A DNA stretch of 64,000 bases, from contig JAKLKC010000027.1 of NCBI GenBank assembly GCA_023150875.1, positions 18,348 to 82,347 of the forward strand. The letters are read 5' to 3'. The position numbers and the translations under genes were made by a program. Shown piece after piece: positions 52,366 to 62,811 of this stretch (positions are counted from its first letter, which is position 1; each line of letters starts with the position of its first letter). The notes beneath the pieces were generated by a model. That model was not told where the DNA came from and searched no databases. It saw nothing but the letters and a program-made list of their open reading frames with translations. The stretch is from Myxococcota bacterium. Lineage in GTDB: Bacteria; Myxococcota_A; UBA796; UBA9615; JAKLKC01.

Positions 52366-53577
52366 GTGTCCGGGGCGATCTACGCCGACCACAACGCCAC
52401 CACCCCCCTCCGGCCAGAGGCCCTGGCGGCGATGCTGCCCTTCCTGGGGCCGGACTTCGGCAACGCCAGCTCGGTCCACGGGCCCGGGCGCCGGGCGGCG
52501 GCGGCCGTGGACGACGCCCGGGACCGCGTGGCGGCGCTGATCGGGGCGAAGCCGGCTCAGGTGGTGTTCACCTCCGGCGGCACCGAGAGCGACAACACCG
52601 CGATCTGGGGGGTGTTCGACGCCCGGCGGGACCGGGGGCGGCACCTCATCACCACCGCGGTGGAGCACAAGGCGGTCCTCGACCCGTGCCGCTACGTCGA
52701 GAGGATGCACGGGGCCCGGGTGACCCGCCTGCCGGTGGACGACCGGGGGCGCCTGGACCCGGACTCCCTCCGGGCGGCCCTGACCCCCGAGACGGTCCTG
52801 GTGTCGGTGATGCTCGCCAACAACGAGGTCGGCAACCTCTATCCGGTGGCGGAGCTGGCGGAGATCGCCCACGCGGCGGGGGCCCTCTTCCACACCGACG
52901 CGGTCCAGGCGGTGGGGAAGGTGCCGGTGGACGTGGGGGCCCTGGGCTGCGACCTGCTGTCCGTGAGCGCACACAAGCTCTACGGTCCCAAGGGCACCGG
53001 CGCCCTCTACGTGCGGAAGGGGGTGCCCTTCGAGCCGCTGCTCCACGGCGGCGGCCAGGAGCGGGGGCGCCGCTGCGGTACTTACAACACCCCGGGGATC
53101 GTCGGCTTCGGCATCGCCGCCGAGCTGGCCTCGCGGGAGCTGGCGGCGGAGATCCCACGGCTGAGCGCGCTGCGGGACCGGCTCCAGGGCACGATCCTGG
53201 GGGGCGTGGACGGCGTCTGGGTGAACGGGGATCCGGAGGCCCGCCTGCCCGGAACCCTCCACCTCGGCTTCGAGGGCCTGGAGGGGGAGAGCCTCCTGAT
53301 GAGCCTCGACCTCCGGGGCGTCGCGGTCTCGTCGGGCTCCGCCTGCTCGAGCGGCTCCCTGGACCCCTCACACGTGCTGGTGGCCATGGGCCAGGACCGC
53401 GCCCGGACCCGCTGCACCCTTCGGTTCGCCCTGGGGCGGACCACCGAGGCCGCCGAGGTCGACGCCATCGCCGAAGCGGTGATCGAGGAGGCGACCCGAC
53501 TGAGGGAGATCGCCGCGGACGGAAAGCCACCGGGCGCGACATCCGATAAGGTGGGGCGCCGCGGCGGTCCGCTGTAG
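52366..53577 (+). CDS. Cysteine desulfurase (NifS/IscS family)
   Basis: IYADHNATTPLRPEAL, FTSGGTESDNTAIWG, VEHKAVLDPCRYVE, SVSAHKLYGPKGTGALYVRKG, SSGSACSSGSLDPSHVL. Confidence 0.94.
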   Translation: MSGAIYADHNATTPLRPEALAAMLPFLGPDFGNASSVHGPGRRAAAAVDDARDRVAALIGAKPAQVVFTSGGTESDNTAIWGVFDARRDRGRHLITTAVEHKAVLDPCRYVERMHGARVTRLPVDDRGRLDPDSLRAALTPETVLVSVMLANNEVGNLYPVAELAEIAHAAGALFHTDAVQAVGKVPVDVGALGCDLLSVSAHKLYGPKGTGALYVRKGVPFEPLLHGGGQERGRRCGTYNTPGIVGFGIAAELASRELAAEIPRLSALRDRLQGTILGGVDGVWVNGDPEARLPGTLHLGFEGLEGESLLMSLDLRGVAVSSGSACSSGSLDPSHVLVAMGQDRARTRCTLRFALGRTTEAAEVDAIAEAVIEEATRLREIAADGKPPGATSDKVGRRGGPL

Positions 53578-53616
53578 GGCCCCACCGATCCAACCCCCCG
53601 AGGTGACTGGCGAACC

Positions 53617-54408
53617 ATGTCCTGGGAATCCCTGCTGTCCCCCGTGCTCGACGCCGTGAGCGAGGCCGGTCGCCTCGCCATGAGACACTTCCGCGAGAGG
53701 CCCCAGGGTTGGGACAAGAGCCCCGACAACCCGGTCACCCAGGCGGACCTGGAGGTGGACGCCCTCCTCAACGAGAGGCTGCTCGCCCTGGACCCCGGGG
53801 TGGGCTGGTTGTCGGAGGAGACCAAGGACGCCCCCGCCCGACTGGCCTCCCGTCGGATCTGGATCGTGGACCCCATCGACGGCACCAAGGAGTTCATCGA
53901 GGGGGTGCCCCAGTTCGCCATCTCCGTCGCCCTGGCCGAGGAGGGGGCTCCGGTCCTCGCCGTCGTCCACAACCCCGCCCGGGGCGAGACCTTCACCGCG
54001 ATCCGGGGGGGCGGCGCCCGTTTCGGCGACCTCCCGGCGCGGGTGACGGACCGCTCGGACCTCCGGGGTGCACGGGCCCTGGCGAGTCGCAGCGAGGTCA
54101 AGAAGGGGGAGTGGGACGCCTTCCAGGGCCTGTTCGAGATGCAGGCCACCGGCTCCATCGCCTACAAGCTGGCCCTGATCGCCTCGGGGCAGGCGGACCT
54201 GACCTTCAGCCAGGGGGCCAAGCACGAGTGGGACGTCGCCGCCGGGGTGCTCCTCGTCCAGGAGGCGGGCGGCATCGCCTGTGGCCTGGGGGGCGTGCCC
54301 CTCGTCTTCAACCAGGCGCGGCCCAAGGTGCCCGGGATCGTCGCGTGCCCCGTGGGCCTGAAGGACGACCTGATCTCCCGCCTCCCCACCTCGCCCATCC
54401 GGCTGTGA
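53617..54408 (+). CDS. Inositol monophosphatase-superfamily protein (CysQ/3'(2'),5'-bisphosphate nucleotidase-like)
   Basis: SPDNPVTQADLEVDALL, WLSEETKD, IWIVDPIDGTKEFIEGVPQFAISVAL, KHEWDVAAGVLLVQEAGG. Confidence 0.9.
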   Translation: MSWESLLSPVLDAVSEAGRLAMRHFRERPQGWDKSPDNPVTQADLEVDALLNERLLALDPGVGWLSEETKDAPARLASRRIWIVDPIDGTKEFIEGVPQFAISVALAEEGAPVLAVVHNPARGETFTAIRGGGARFGDLPARVTDRSDLRGARALASRSEVKKGEWDAFQGLFEMQATGSIAYKLALIASGQADLTFSQGAKHEWDVAAGVLLVQEAGGIACGLGGVPLVFNQARPKVPGIVACPVGLKDDLISRLPTSPIRL

Positions 54409-54424
54409 CCCGCACCCCCCCCGA

Positions 54425-55489
54425 TCACAGGTGGATCCACCGCTCCACCCGCGCCTGCCCGGGACCGGAGTCGCTCTCGAAGGTGACCTCGGCGCCGGGC
54501 TCGTTCATCCGGCGCTTCACGTAGCCCAGGGCGGCGACGCGGCCCTCGGGGTCCCGGGCCACCGACGTGACGACGCCCGCCTTCTTCCCCCCCGCCAGCA
54601 GCTCGACCCCGGGGAGGGGAGGCGCGCCCCCCGCGGCCGCGAGGGCCACCAGCCTCTTCGCAGGCTCCCCGAGGGTGTCGATGCGACAGATCACCTCCTG
54701 CCCCCGATAGCATCCCTTGTTCCAGTGGATCGCGCGGTCCCGGAGCCCCGCCTCGACGGGGATGGTCTCCGCCGTGATCTCCGCCCCCTGGCGGGGCACG
54801 CCCCCCAGGATCCGGGCCGCCTCCATCGCCTCCGCCCCCACCGGGCGCGCGCCCGCGGCTGCGAGGGCGTCCCACACGGCGACCGCCTCGCCCTCGGGGG
54901 CGAACACGGTCAGGTCGTCCTCGGAAGCCCGGAGCACCCGGGCGACCCGGACCTCGGTCCCGCCCACGGTGGCGACGAGGTGTCCGTAGGGAGGTAGCCC
55001 CCCGGCCCCCGCGGCTCCCGCCGCCTCGGCGACGGCGGCGCTGCCCGGGCCCAGCAGACCGATCCCCGCGACCTTGCCCCGCAGCGGGGCGAACCAGCAC
55101 TTGTCGGCGATGATGAACCGCTCGATCCCCGGTACGAAGACCTCGCCCACGCCGGGCTCCAGGTCGATCCACAGCCGGTCCTCCAGCGCCAGCACCCGCA
55201 TCTCGGCGACGACGCGGCCCTGCTCGGTGTTGAAGGTGGCCCAGCAGCCCTGGCCAGGGGCGAGGGACCGCACGTCGTTGCTCAACATGGCGTGGAGCAG
55301 CCGCACCCGGTCCCGGCCGGTGGCCTCCACCAGGTCCCGGGCGGAGAGGTCCACCAGCCCCGCCCCGGCCCGGGCGGCGGTCAGCTCGCCCCGGGGATCG
55401 CCGTAGTGGGGCGGAGCGCCGACGTCGGGGGCCTCGGCGGCGCCGTGGGCCAGGTGCCAGGATCGCAGGGTGGTTCCGGAGTCGCTCAT
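54425..55489 (-). CDS. ygfZ: YgfZ/GcvT-domain folate-binding protein
   Basis: KGCYRGQEVICRIDTLGEPAKRLVAL signature; VDLSARDLVEATGRDRVRLLHAMLSNDVRSL. Confidence 0.92.
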   Translation of the reverse strand: MSDSGTTLRSWHLAHGAAEAPDVGAPPHYGDPRGELTAARAGAGLVDLSARDLVEATGRDRVRLLHAMLSNDVRSLAPGQGCWATFNTEQGRVVAEMRVLALEDRLWIDLEPGVGEVFVPGIERFIIADKCWFAPLRGKVAGIGLLGPGSAAVAEAAGAAGAGGLPPYGHLVATVGGTEVRVARVLRASEDDLTVFAPEGEAVAVWDALAAAGARPVGAEAMEAARILGGVPRQGAEITAETIPVEAGLRDRAIHWNKGCYRGQEVICRIDTLGEPAKRLVALAAAGGAPPLPGVELLAGGKKAGVVTSVARDPEGRVAALGYVKRRMNEPGAEVTFESDSGPGQARVERWIHL

Positions 55490-57333
55490 CGGTCTCGTCC
55501 CGGAGCGCCGGTGGGGCCGGCGGGTGGCGGGGGGGAGTCGGGCCCCGCGGCGGCGGGGTCCAGGGGCCAGGGCGCCCCGGTCCACGCGGCGAAGAGCCCG
55601 CGCTGCTCGGCGGTGGTCTCCTCCAGGGGGAGGACCTGGTACTCGCCGTGCTGCGTGCCCAGCTCGACCCGCCGCTCCAGGAGGCGGTCGTCCCGGAACA
55701 GGGTCAGCGCCACCTGCTCCCCGGGCTTCCGTTCGGCGATCCGAGAGGCGAGGGACGCCCCGTCGATCCGCAGCCCGTCCACCGCCACCACCTCGTCCCC
55801 GGCGGAGAGGCCGGCTCGGTCCGCGGGTCCGCCCGCCAGCACCTCGGCGATCCGGGCGAAGCCCCGCGCGTCGTCCAGCCTCGCCCCCAGGGAGGCCTTG
55901 GCCGCCTTGGGGTCGCCCCTCTGCAAGCGAAGCCCGGCGGCGGCGAGGGCCTCATCGACGGGGAGCTCGTCGGTCCCCGCCACGTAGCGCTCGAAGAACT
56001 CCCCCCAGGCCCCGCCCGAGACCTCCTCCACCGCCGGCAGCACGCCGTCCTCGGGGATCCCCGTCCCGTGGGGCAGGGCGTGGCGCCGGTAGAGCAAGCG
56101 CATGACGTCGTCCAGCGAGCGCCGTCCCGCCGTCCCGCGGCGGATCAGCAGGTCCATGCACAGGGCGAGCAGGGAGCCCTTGAGGTAATACGAGACGGTG
56201 GAGTTCCGGGTGTGCTCGTCCCGGCGGTAGAGCTTGATCCAGGCGTCGTAGCTGGCCAGCTCCAGGGACTGGAGCCGGCGCCCCGGCGTCTCGTCCAGGG
56301 CCTTCAGGTCCCGGGCCAGCAGCACGAGGTACTCGGTGGTCGAGATCAGCCCGGCCCGCCTCACCAAGAGGTTGTCGTAGTACGAGGTGACCCCCTCCAT
56401 GAGCCAGAGGAGTCGCGTGTGGTTCTCGGTCTCGTAGTCGTAGCGACGGAACGCGGCGGGCCGCAGTCTCTTGACGTTCCAGGCGTGGAAGTGCTCGTGG
56501 CTCGCGAGGCCCAGCACGTCGATGTACCGGTCCCGGGCCTGGAAGTCCCACCTCCCGACGGAGAGCACCGAGGAGTCCATGTGCTCCAGCCCCCCCCGGG
56601 AGCCGGCGGGGCCGAGGTGCACGATGAAGGTGTATCGCGGATAGGGCAGCCCGCCCCACATCTCCGCCTGGGTCTCGACGATCGTCCCCACGTCCCGGGC
56701 CAGACGCTCCCGGTCCTCGTTGCCGGAGCCGGCGAAGGCGACCCGCACCGTCCGGCCCGCGGCGGCGACCTCCCGGACCTCGTGGGGCCCCACCTCGAAC
56801 GGGGAGTCGTAGAGCTCGTCGAAGTCCCGGGCCCGGAAGGTCCGGCCCCCCCCATCCGGCAAGGGCTCGAGGGCGGTGGCGATCCCCCAGCCCGCCGGGG
56901 CCTCCACCTCGACGTCCACGGGAAGCCCCGGGTGCCCCAGGGGGAAAGGGAAGAGTCCGGTGCCGTTCCAGAAGGCGTGGGAGTCGTCCAGGTGGCAGGT
57001 GCGGACGCTCCACTCCCGGGCGAAGACCCGGAATCTCGCCTCGATGGTCCCGCCGGCCTCCCGGGCGTCGATCCGCCAGCGGTTCTTCGCCACCTTCCGG
57101 AAGGGCAGCGCCCGCCCGTCCCCGCCCCGGCACTCCATCCCCTCGACGTGTCTCTCGAACTCGCGCACCAGGTAGGAGCCGGGGATCCAGGTGGGGAACA
57201 CCAGGGTCAGCTCGGGCTCGCCCCACCCCCGGGTCCGCATCTCCACGTGGAAGAGGTGGCTCTCGGGGCGGGGCATCGAGACGTGGAAGCGCAGGTCGGT
57301 CAAGGGGACGACTCCGTTCGCGTTCCGGCGCAT
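55486..57333 (-). CDS. M61-family metallopeptidase with C-terminal PDZ domain
   Basis: SHEHFHAWNVKRLRPAAF (HExxH M61 signature), WLMEGVTSYYDNLLVRRAGL, PDZ-like AEVLAGGPADRAGLSAGDEVVAVDGLRI; overlaps ygfZ by 4 nt. Confidence 0.92.
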   Translation of the reverse strand: MRRNANGVVPLTDLRFHVSMPRPESHLFHVEMRTRGWGEPELTLVFPTWIPGSYLVREFERHVEGMECRGGDGRALPFRKVAKNRWRIDAREAGGTIEARFRVFAREWSVRTCHLDDSHAFWNGTGLFPFPLGHPGLPVDVEVEAPAGWGIATALEPLPDGGGRTFRARDFDELYDSPFEVGPHEVREVAAAGRTVRVAFAGSGNEDRERLARDVGTIVETQAEMWGGLPYPRYTFIVHLGPAGSRGGLEHMDSSVLSVGRWDFQARDRYIDVLGLASHEHFHAWNVKRLRPAAFRRYDYETENHTRLLWLMEGVTSYYDNLLVRRAGLISTTEYLVLLARDLKALDETPGRRLQSLELASYDAWIKLYRRDEHTRNSTVSYYLKGSLLALCMDLLIRRGTAGRRSLDDVMRLLYRRHALPHGTGIPEDGVLPAVEEVSGGAWGEFFERYVAGTDELPVDEALAAAGLRLQRGDPKAAKASLGARLDDARGFARIAEVLAGGPADRAGLSAGDEVVAVDGLRIDGASLASRIAERKPGEQVALTLFRDDRLLERRVELGTQHGEYQVLPLEETTAEQRGLFAAWTGAPWPLDPAAAGPDSPPPPAGPTGAPGRDR

Positions 57334-57349
57334 GATAAGCGCGGACGGG

Positions 57350-57378
57350 GTGTCAGGCACCTACACTTTTACATTTCG
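57350..57378. repeat. Dispersed 29-nt repeat, copy 2 (GTGTCAGGCACCTACACTTTTACATTTCG)
   Basis: Matches 24 of 29 nt of the copy at 10417..10445. Confidence 0.55.
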
Positions 57379-57493
57379 CCGCCCGCTCCTCGGGCTGGAC
57401 GGCGAGGGCCGATCGTGCTGGACTGTCGGCGCGTCGCGGTGCGGTGGCCGCCTACCGGGCCGGCGCGCGGCCTGACGCGGGGGTTCTTCGCGG

Positions 57494-59434
57494 TTGAGGA
57501 CGGATCCGGACGGAACGCGCCGCGGCGTCCCCGCGGTCCTCCTGGTCGCCGCCCTGGCGACGTCGGGGTGCTCCGGCTTCGATCCCCTGGGTCAACGGGG
57601 GGACGGCGCCGACGACGACTCCGCCGCCGCCGACGACGACGGGACGGCGGGGGCCTGCGTCGAGCTGGTCCCGGCGGCGGCGGGCCCCCCCGATACCGGT
57701 TGCACCTCCACCGAGCCTTACGAGGTCTTCCAGCCCACCATGGAGCGCCTCTGGCAGTGGACCGCTCCGGAAGCGGAGCCGGAGCACGACCAGGTCCTGA
57801 GCATCCCCCTGGTGATCGACCTGGACGACGACGACGGGGACGGGCAGTACGGGGGCGCGGGGGACGTGCCCGATGTCGTCTTCATCGGCATGGCCGAGCA
57901 GGCGTGGGACGCCAAGGGGCTGCTCCGGGCGGCGCGGGGGGACGACGGGACGGAGTTGTGGCACGACGCCAGCCTCACCGAGCTGCCCAGCGGCTTCGCC
58001 CCCGCCGCCGGCGAGCTGGTGCCCTCGTCCCCGGGCCCGGAGATCGTCGTCAAGACCGTCGACAACCGGATCGTGTGCTACTCGGCGGCGGGGGCGATCC
58101 TGTGGGAGACGCCCATCTCGGAGACGATGAAGTCCGGGGCGATCTCGCTGCACGACATGGACCACGACGGCGAGCCCGAGGTGATCTACGGCCGCGCGAT
58201 CCTCGGGGGGCGGGAGGGCACCCTGTACGGCATGGGGGAGTACGGCGCCGGCAAGTCCCACAGCAGCTTCCCGCTGAGCTACGCCGTGGACCTGGACGGG
58301 GATGGGGAGCTGGAGGTGGTGGTGGGGAACGCCGCCTACCGCAAGGACGGCTCGGCCCTCTGGTACAACGGCCTCGAGGACGGGACGACGGCGGTGGGGG
58401 ACTTCGACCTGGACGGGGATCCCGAGGTGGTGGTCTCGTCCGAGGGGGCGCTGCGCCTCCAGGACCACCTGGGGGACCTGCTGTGGGGGCCGGTGGACAC
58501 GCTGGGGGAGGCCTCCAACGGCGCGCCGCCCACCGTGGCGGACTTCGACGGGGACGGCCTGCCGGAGATCGGGATCGCCGACGTGGACTACTACCAGGTG
58601 TACGACACGGATGGCTCGCTCCTGTGGTCCCACGAGACCGCAGAGTCATCGTCGGGGTTCACGGGTTCGACGGTCTTCGACTTCAACGGGGACGGGACGG
58701 CGGAGGTGGTGTACGCCGACGAGGAGGTGATGTACGTGTTCGAGGGGCCGACGGGGGTCATCCTCTTCGAGGAGCCGGAGCACAGCAGCCGGACCAACAT
58801 CGAGTACCCGGTGATCGTGGACGTGGACGGCGACGGCGAGGCGGACATCGTGCTGACCTCCAACGTGGTCTTCGAGGAGTCCGGGTGGGACGGGGTGACG
58901 GCCCTGCGGGGCACCAACGAGAGCGGGTGGTGGGCCACGCGCCGGATCTGGAACCAGCACGCCTACTTCGTGGACAACGTCCTGGACGACGGCACCATCC
59001 CCCAGCACCAGCCGGACCCCTGGGAGGTCCACAACAGCTTCCGCCAGGCCCGCCCGGCGACGGGTTGGGACGGCTACCCCGTGCCCGACCTGGTGCCCCT
59101 GGTGGATGCCGTCTGCCTGGACCGGTGCCCCGAGCGCGTCGCCGTCGCCTTCCGGGTGTGGAACCGCGGTGCCGACCGCGTGACGTCGGGCCTGCCCGTG
59201 ACCCTTTGGGACCCCTCCACCGGCACCGTGCTGGCGACCCACTACGTGGGGGAGCCCATCGAGGCCGGATGGACCTCCTCCACCCAAGAGATCTCCTTCG
59301 ACCCCGCCACCGCCCCCACCGCGTCCACCGACCTGGTGCTGCGGGTGGACACCTTCGCCTCTGGCGATGGCATCCACGTGGAGTGCGACGAAGGGAACAA
59401 CGAGGCGGCCGTCGCGGGGGTCGGGTGTCCGTGA
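57494..59434 (+). CDS. Lipoprotein with FG-GAP/VCBS repeats and CARDB-like C-terminal domain
   Basis: TTG start; lipobox TSGC, Asp-rich linker DDDSAAADDDG, repeated DLDGDGELEVVVGN motifs, C-terminal VAVAFRVWNRGADRVTSGLPVTLWDP. Confidence 0.83.
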   Translation: MRTDPDGTRRGVPAVLLVAALATSGCSGFDPLGQRGDGADDDSAAADDDGTAGACVELVPAAAGPPDTGCTSTEPYEVFQPTMERLWQWTAPEAEPEHDQVLSIPLVIDLDDDDGDGQYGGAGDVPDVVFIGMAEQAWDAKGLLRAARGDDGTELWHDASLTELPSGFAPAAGELVPSSPGPEIVVKTVDNRIVCYSAAGAILWETPISETMKSGAISLHDMDHDGEPEVIYGRAILGGREGTLYGMGEYGAGKSHSSFPLSYAVDLDGDGELEVVVGNAAYRKDGSALWYNGLEDGTTAVGDFDLDGDPEVVVSSEGALRLQDHLGDLLWGPVDTLGEASNGAPPTVADFDGDGLPEIGIADVDYYQVYDTDGSLLWSHETAESSSGFTGSTVFDFNGDGTAEVVYADEEVMYVFEGPTGVILFEEPEHSSRTNIEYPVIVDVDGDGEADIVLTSNVVFEESGWDGVTALRGTNESGWWATRRIWNQHAYFVDNVLDDGTIPQHQPDPWEVHNSFRQARPATGWDGYPVPDLVPLVDAVCLDRCPERVAVAFRVWNRGADRVTSGLPVTLWDPSTGTVLATHYVGEPIEAGWTSSTQEISFDPATAPTASTDLVLRVDTFASGDGIHVECDEGNNEAAVAGVGCP

Positions 59435-59514
59435 GGGCCATTCCGGCCACGAGAACCGCGGCGGATCGCCAAGGGGGGGTCGCCACCCGCGCCCCGATCT
59501 GCCAGGATCCGCCC

Positions 59515-60159
59515 ATGGAGACTGCAACGACGTTGGTCCCTGGCTCCCCGATCGCGCCGTCGGCCGCCCCGCGCCGCCGCTTCCTCGTCCCCCTCGCCCT
59601 CGCCGCGACCCTCGCCGCGGGGATCGGCTTTCCCCGGGGCACGGACGCGGGGGGCCGCACGACGCCGGAGGAGGCGGTGCTGCAAGCGCCCTATGTCGCA
59701 GTGGCGACGCCCGACAGCCACGAGCTGGAGCTGCTCCGGATCGGGGAGACCCGGGAGGTGAAGCGCCACGGGATGTGGACGGGCTACAAGGTGGCGCGTG
59801 TCGTCGTCGACCGCACGCGGGCGAGGACGCCCCAGCCTGGGGAGGTCGTGCGGGTGCGCGAGAAGTGCGACGCGTGCGTGGAGCTGCCCACCACCGCGAC
59901 GCGGCGGGGGAACGGCTGGCTGATCCTCCAGGACTCCGTTCCGCCAGTACGCGAGGAGTTCACCGTCGCCGAGCTGCGCTACCGCGTCATGCCCCACCGG
60001 GGCCAGCCGGTGATCCTCTTCCTCGACCGCGCGCCCCAGGGGGGCCCGGGGGCGGCCGGAGATCCCGAGGGGTGGGTCCACCACGGATCCCGGGTGTCCC
60101 CGACGAAGTGGGACCCGGACGTGGAGGCCCGGATCAAGGCGGCGGCGGGGCTGCCCTGA
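59515..60159 (+). CDS. Secreted/membrane-anchored protein of unknown function
   Basis: TM/signal-like PLALAATLAAGIGF; remainder shows no family I recognise; strong ORF and codon bias. Confidence 0.65.
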   Translation: METATTLVPGSPIAPSAAPRRRFLVPLALAATLAAGIGFPRGTDAGGRTTPEEAVLQAPYVAVATPDSHELELLRIGETREVKRHGMWTGYKVARVVVDRTRARTPQPGEVVRVREKCDACVELPTTATRRGNGWLILQDSVPPVREEFTVAELRYRVMPHRGQPVILFLDRAPQGGPGAAGDPEGWVHHGSRVSPTKWDPDVEARIKAAAGLP

Positions 60160-60178
60160 CGGCCGGTCGGGGGGAGCG

Positions 60179-61648
60179 TCAGGGGGCTGCGCCCCCCGGC
60201 GGGGGCCGGGGGAGCGACTCGGGGATCTCGGCCAGCCAGTAGGCCAGGACAGCCACCGCCGCGACGTTCCGCGCGAGCAGCTTCGGGTCGACCTTGTCGA
60301 AGGTGTCGGCGGCGGTGTGGTGGATCGGCCAGTAGCCGCTCATGTCCTGGTCCAGGCCGAAGCCGGGGACCCCCGCCGTCACCAGCGGGCCGATGTCCGC
60401 CCCGCCGTGGGCCAGCCGCAGGTGAGCCGCCGAGAGGGGCTCCAACAGGACCCCCACACCCCGAAGCCGGTCCATGACCTCCCCCGCCAGCGGCGACTCC
60501 GCCCCGCCGTCCCCGCCCCCCGGGACGTGGACGCGGAACCCCAGCGGGGCCCCCGACCCGGTGTCGGCCTCGACGGCGGCCACGTGCCGGGGGAGCTCGT
60601 CCCGATGCTGCTCGGCGTATGCGCGGGCACCGCGCAGGCCGTTCTCCTCGTTCGTGTAGAACACCACGCGCACCGTCCGCCGCGGGCGTTGGGGCAGGGC
60701 GCCTATCAGCCGCGCCGCCTCCAGCACCGTCACGCAGCCGGCGCCGTCGTCCTGGGCCCCCTGACCCACGTCCCAGGAGTCCAGGTGGCAGCCGAGCACC
60801 ACCACCTCGCCGGGGTGCTCCCGCCCTCGCACCTCCCCCACCACGTTGGCCGAGGTCCCGTCGGGCGCCGTGCGGGCCCCCATCTCGAGTCGCACCCGGG
60901 GCACGATCCCCCGGTCGGCGAGGCGGTGGAGGGAGGCCGCGTCCTCCACCGTCAGGGCGGCGGCGGGGATCCGCGGGGCGTCGCCGGCGTAGCCCAGGGC
61001 GCCGGTGTGGGGGGTCGAGAGGCTGGTGGGGGTGACGGAGCGGATCAGGACCGCTACGGCGCCCAGGCGGGCCGCGGCGCTGGCCCCCCTTCCACGGTAC
61101 GCGACCGTCTCGCCGTAGTCGGTGAACGGCACGTCGAAGAGCACGATCCGCCCCCTCACCGCCTCCCCGAGGGACTCCAGGTGGGCGAAGTCACGGGCGA
61201 CCACCACGTCGGCCTCGATCCCCCCGGGGGGAGTACCCACGCTGCCCCCCAGGCCCAGCATGGGCAGGGGGCGCTCCAGGGGGTGGAGCAGGGTGGCGCG
61301 CTCCTCCCCCCGGATCCACACCGGCACCTTCACCTCCTCGGCCCGGACCCCCTCCAGGCCGCCGGCCCGCATGCGTTCCATGGACCAGGCGACGGCCCTG
61401 TCCAGGGCCTCGCTCCCGGCGAGACGGTTCCCGATCCGGTCGCAGAGGTCTGCCAGGTCCTGGTACGCGCGCCGGGACACCAGGGCGGCGCCGATCAGCC
61501 GGGCCGAGGCCTCCTCCACGGGATCCCGGGGACCCGGCGCCGACACCGTCGTCCCCGCATCCCGTGGCCTCGCGGCGCGGCCGTCGGCGGCGAGCACCGC
61601 GACGGCGGCGAGGCCCACTCCCGCCGCCACCCGCGCCGCCCGCGTCAC
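60179..61648 (-). CDS. Secreted M28-family aminopeptidase
   Basis: VVLGCHLDSWDVGQGAQDDGAGCVTVLEAARLI, FYTNEENGLRGARAYAEQH, GYWPIHHTAADTFDKVDPKLL (metal ligands), PA-domain insert. Confidence 0.93.
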   Translation of the reverse strand: MTRAARVAAGVGLAAVAVLAADGRAARPRDAGTTVSAPGPRDPVEEASARLIGAALVSRRAYQDLADLCDRIGNRLAGSEALDRAVAWSMERMRAGGLEGVRAEEVKVPVWIRGEERATLLHPLERPLPMLGLGGSVGTPPGGIEADVVVARDFAHLESLGEAVRGRIVLFDVPFTDYGETVAYRGRGASAAARLGAVAVLIRSVTPTSLSTPHTGALGYAGDAPRIPAAALTVEDAASLHRLADRGIVPRVRLEMGARTAPDGTSANVVGEVRGREHPGEVVVLGCHLDSWDVGQGAQDDGAGCVTVLEAARLIGALPQRPRRTVRVVFYTNEENGLRGARAYAEQHRDELPRHVAAVEADTGSGAPLGFRVHVPGGGDGGAESPLAGEVMDRLRGVGVLLEPLSAAHLRLAHGGADIGPLVTAGVPGFGLDQDMSGYWPIHHTAADTFDKVDPKLLARNVAAVAVLAYWLAEIPESLPRPPPGGAAP

Positions 61649-62589
61649 GGCCGGCGCTCCAGGGCCGCCGGCTCCTCCTGGCGCCGCGCCTCCTCCCACC
61701 CCAGCGGACGCTGCTCCGGGCCCAGGCCCGCGGCGAGGGTACGGTGGACCAGCGCGACGTGCTCGTCGATGGTCTCCGCGCGCCAAGAGCGAGTGTCGAT
61801 GGGGGGCAGGACGTCGATGTACATGGTCATCGGGTGGAAAGTGAGGGCGTGCTTGCGCCACGCCTTGTGGGCGTCGTGGACCACCACCGGCACGATGGGC
61901 AACCCGGTGGCGAGGGCGAGGTGGGCGAACCCCTTCTTGAGGGTGGGACGGAGGCGGCCGTCGGCGCTCCGCGTCCCCTCCGGCCACATCCACGCCCCCA
62001 GGCGCAGGCGGCGCATGACTTCGGCGGTGCGGGCGAGGGCCGACACGGCGCTGCCCCGGTTGTCACGGTCCAGCAGGAGGTGGCCCGTCAGGTAGTACAC
62101 CTGTCCGAAGAAGGGAGTCTTCGCGATCTCCTTCTTGGCCACCCCGCAACCCCCGAAGGGGCATAGCCACATGCCGGCGAAGGCGTCCAGGGTGGAGACG
62201 TGGTTCTCGACGTAGATCGCCGGGAACGAAGCCGCCAGGCGCTCCCGGTTGCGGATCACCGGCTTCACCCCCGCGATGAAGAGGATCCCACGCCCGAGCA
62301 CCTTCCCGCACAGGTTCCCCGCCCGGATCCGCAGCCCGCGCCAGGGGAGCAGCGGGATGGTGACGGCGATGAAGGCGAGACTCACCGTCATCATGTAGAC
62401 GAACCCCACCACCAGGCGGAGGATCGACGCGATCCGCAGGCCCGGGGAGACGGGCTCGTCGGCAGTGGGGGGCACGTCGGGGCACCTCGTGGGGGTGGCG
62501 CCGGGCGAGGCGGCTGGGAACTCCGCTGCAGTCCCGGACGAAACAGCCAAGGAGGTGCCGAGGATACACCTTGCCGCCGGGCCTGGCAC
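61645..62589 (-). CDS. plsC: 1-acyl-sn-glycerol-3-phosphate acyltransferase (PlsC-like)
   Basis: YVENHVSTLDAFAG (NHxxxxD), WPEGTRSADGRLRPTLKKGFAHLALATGLPIVPVVV; start uncertain. Confidence 0.92.
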   Translation of the reverse strand: MPGPAARCILGTSLAVSSGTAAEFPAASPGATPTRCPDVPPTADEPVSPGLRIASILRLVVGFVYMMTVSLAFIAVTIPLLPWRGLRIRAGNLCGKVLGRGILFIAGVKPVIRNRERLAASFPAIYVENHVSTLDAFAGMWLCPFGGCGVAKKEIAKTPFFGQVYYLTGHLLLDRDNRGSAVSALARTAEVMRRLRLGAWMWPEGTRSADGRLRPTLKKGFAHLALATGLPIVPVVVHDAHKAWRKHALTFHPMTMYIDVLPPIDTRSWRAETIDEHVALVHRTLAAGLGPEQRPLGWEEARRQEEPAALERRP

Positions 62590-62811
62590 CCCCCGCCGCG
62601 GCGGAGCCGGGCTGGGCCGGGCTGAACGCGTCCGCCGCGATCCTCGCTCGTCCGCCCTGGAGGCGGGGGATGGAATGCCGTCCCAGGTCGGGGCGTTCTC
62701 GGCAGGCGCTCCGGAGCGGAGCGGCCGCGAGCCTCGCTGTGCCCCGCCGTCGGTCGCCGGGCCGCTCCGCCCTGCTTCTCCTGGATCCGCTCCCCATCAT
62801 CGGAGGGTGCG

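Noticed and set aside
55648-59500. N-terminal 1280 aa of the 1503-aa plus-strand ORF
   Set aside because: Antisense to M61/YgfZ and out of frame with the FG-GAP protein; only its 3' part (59515..60159) looks like a real gene.
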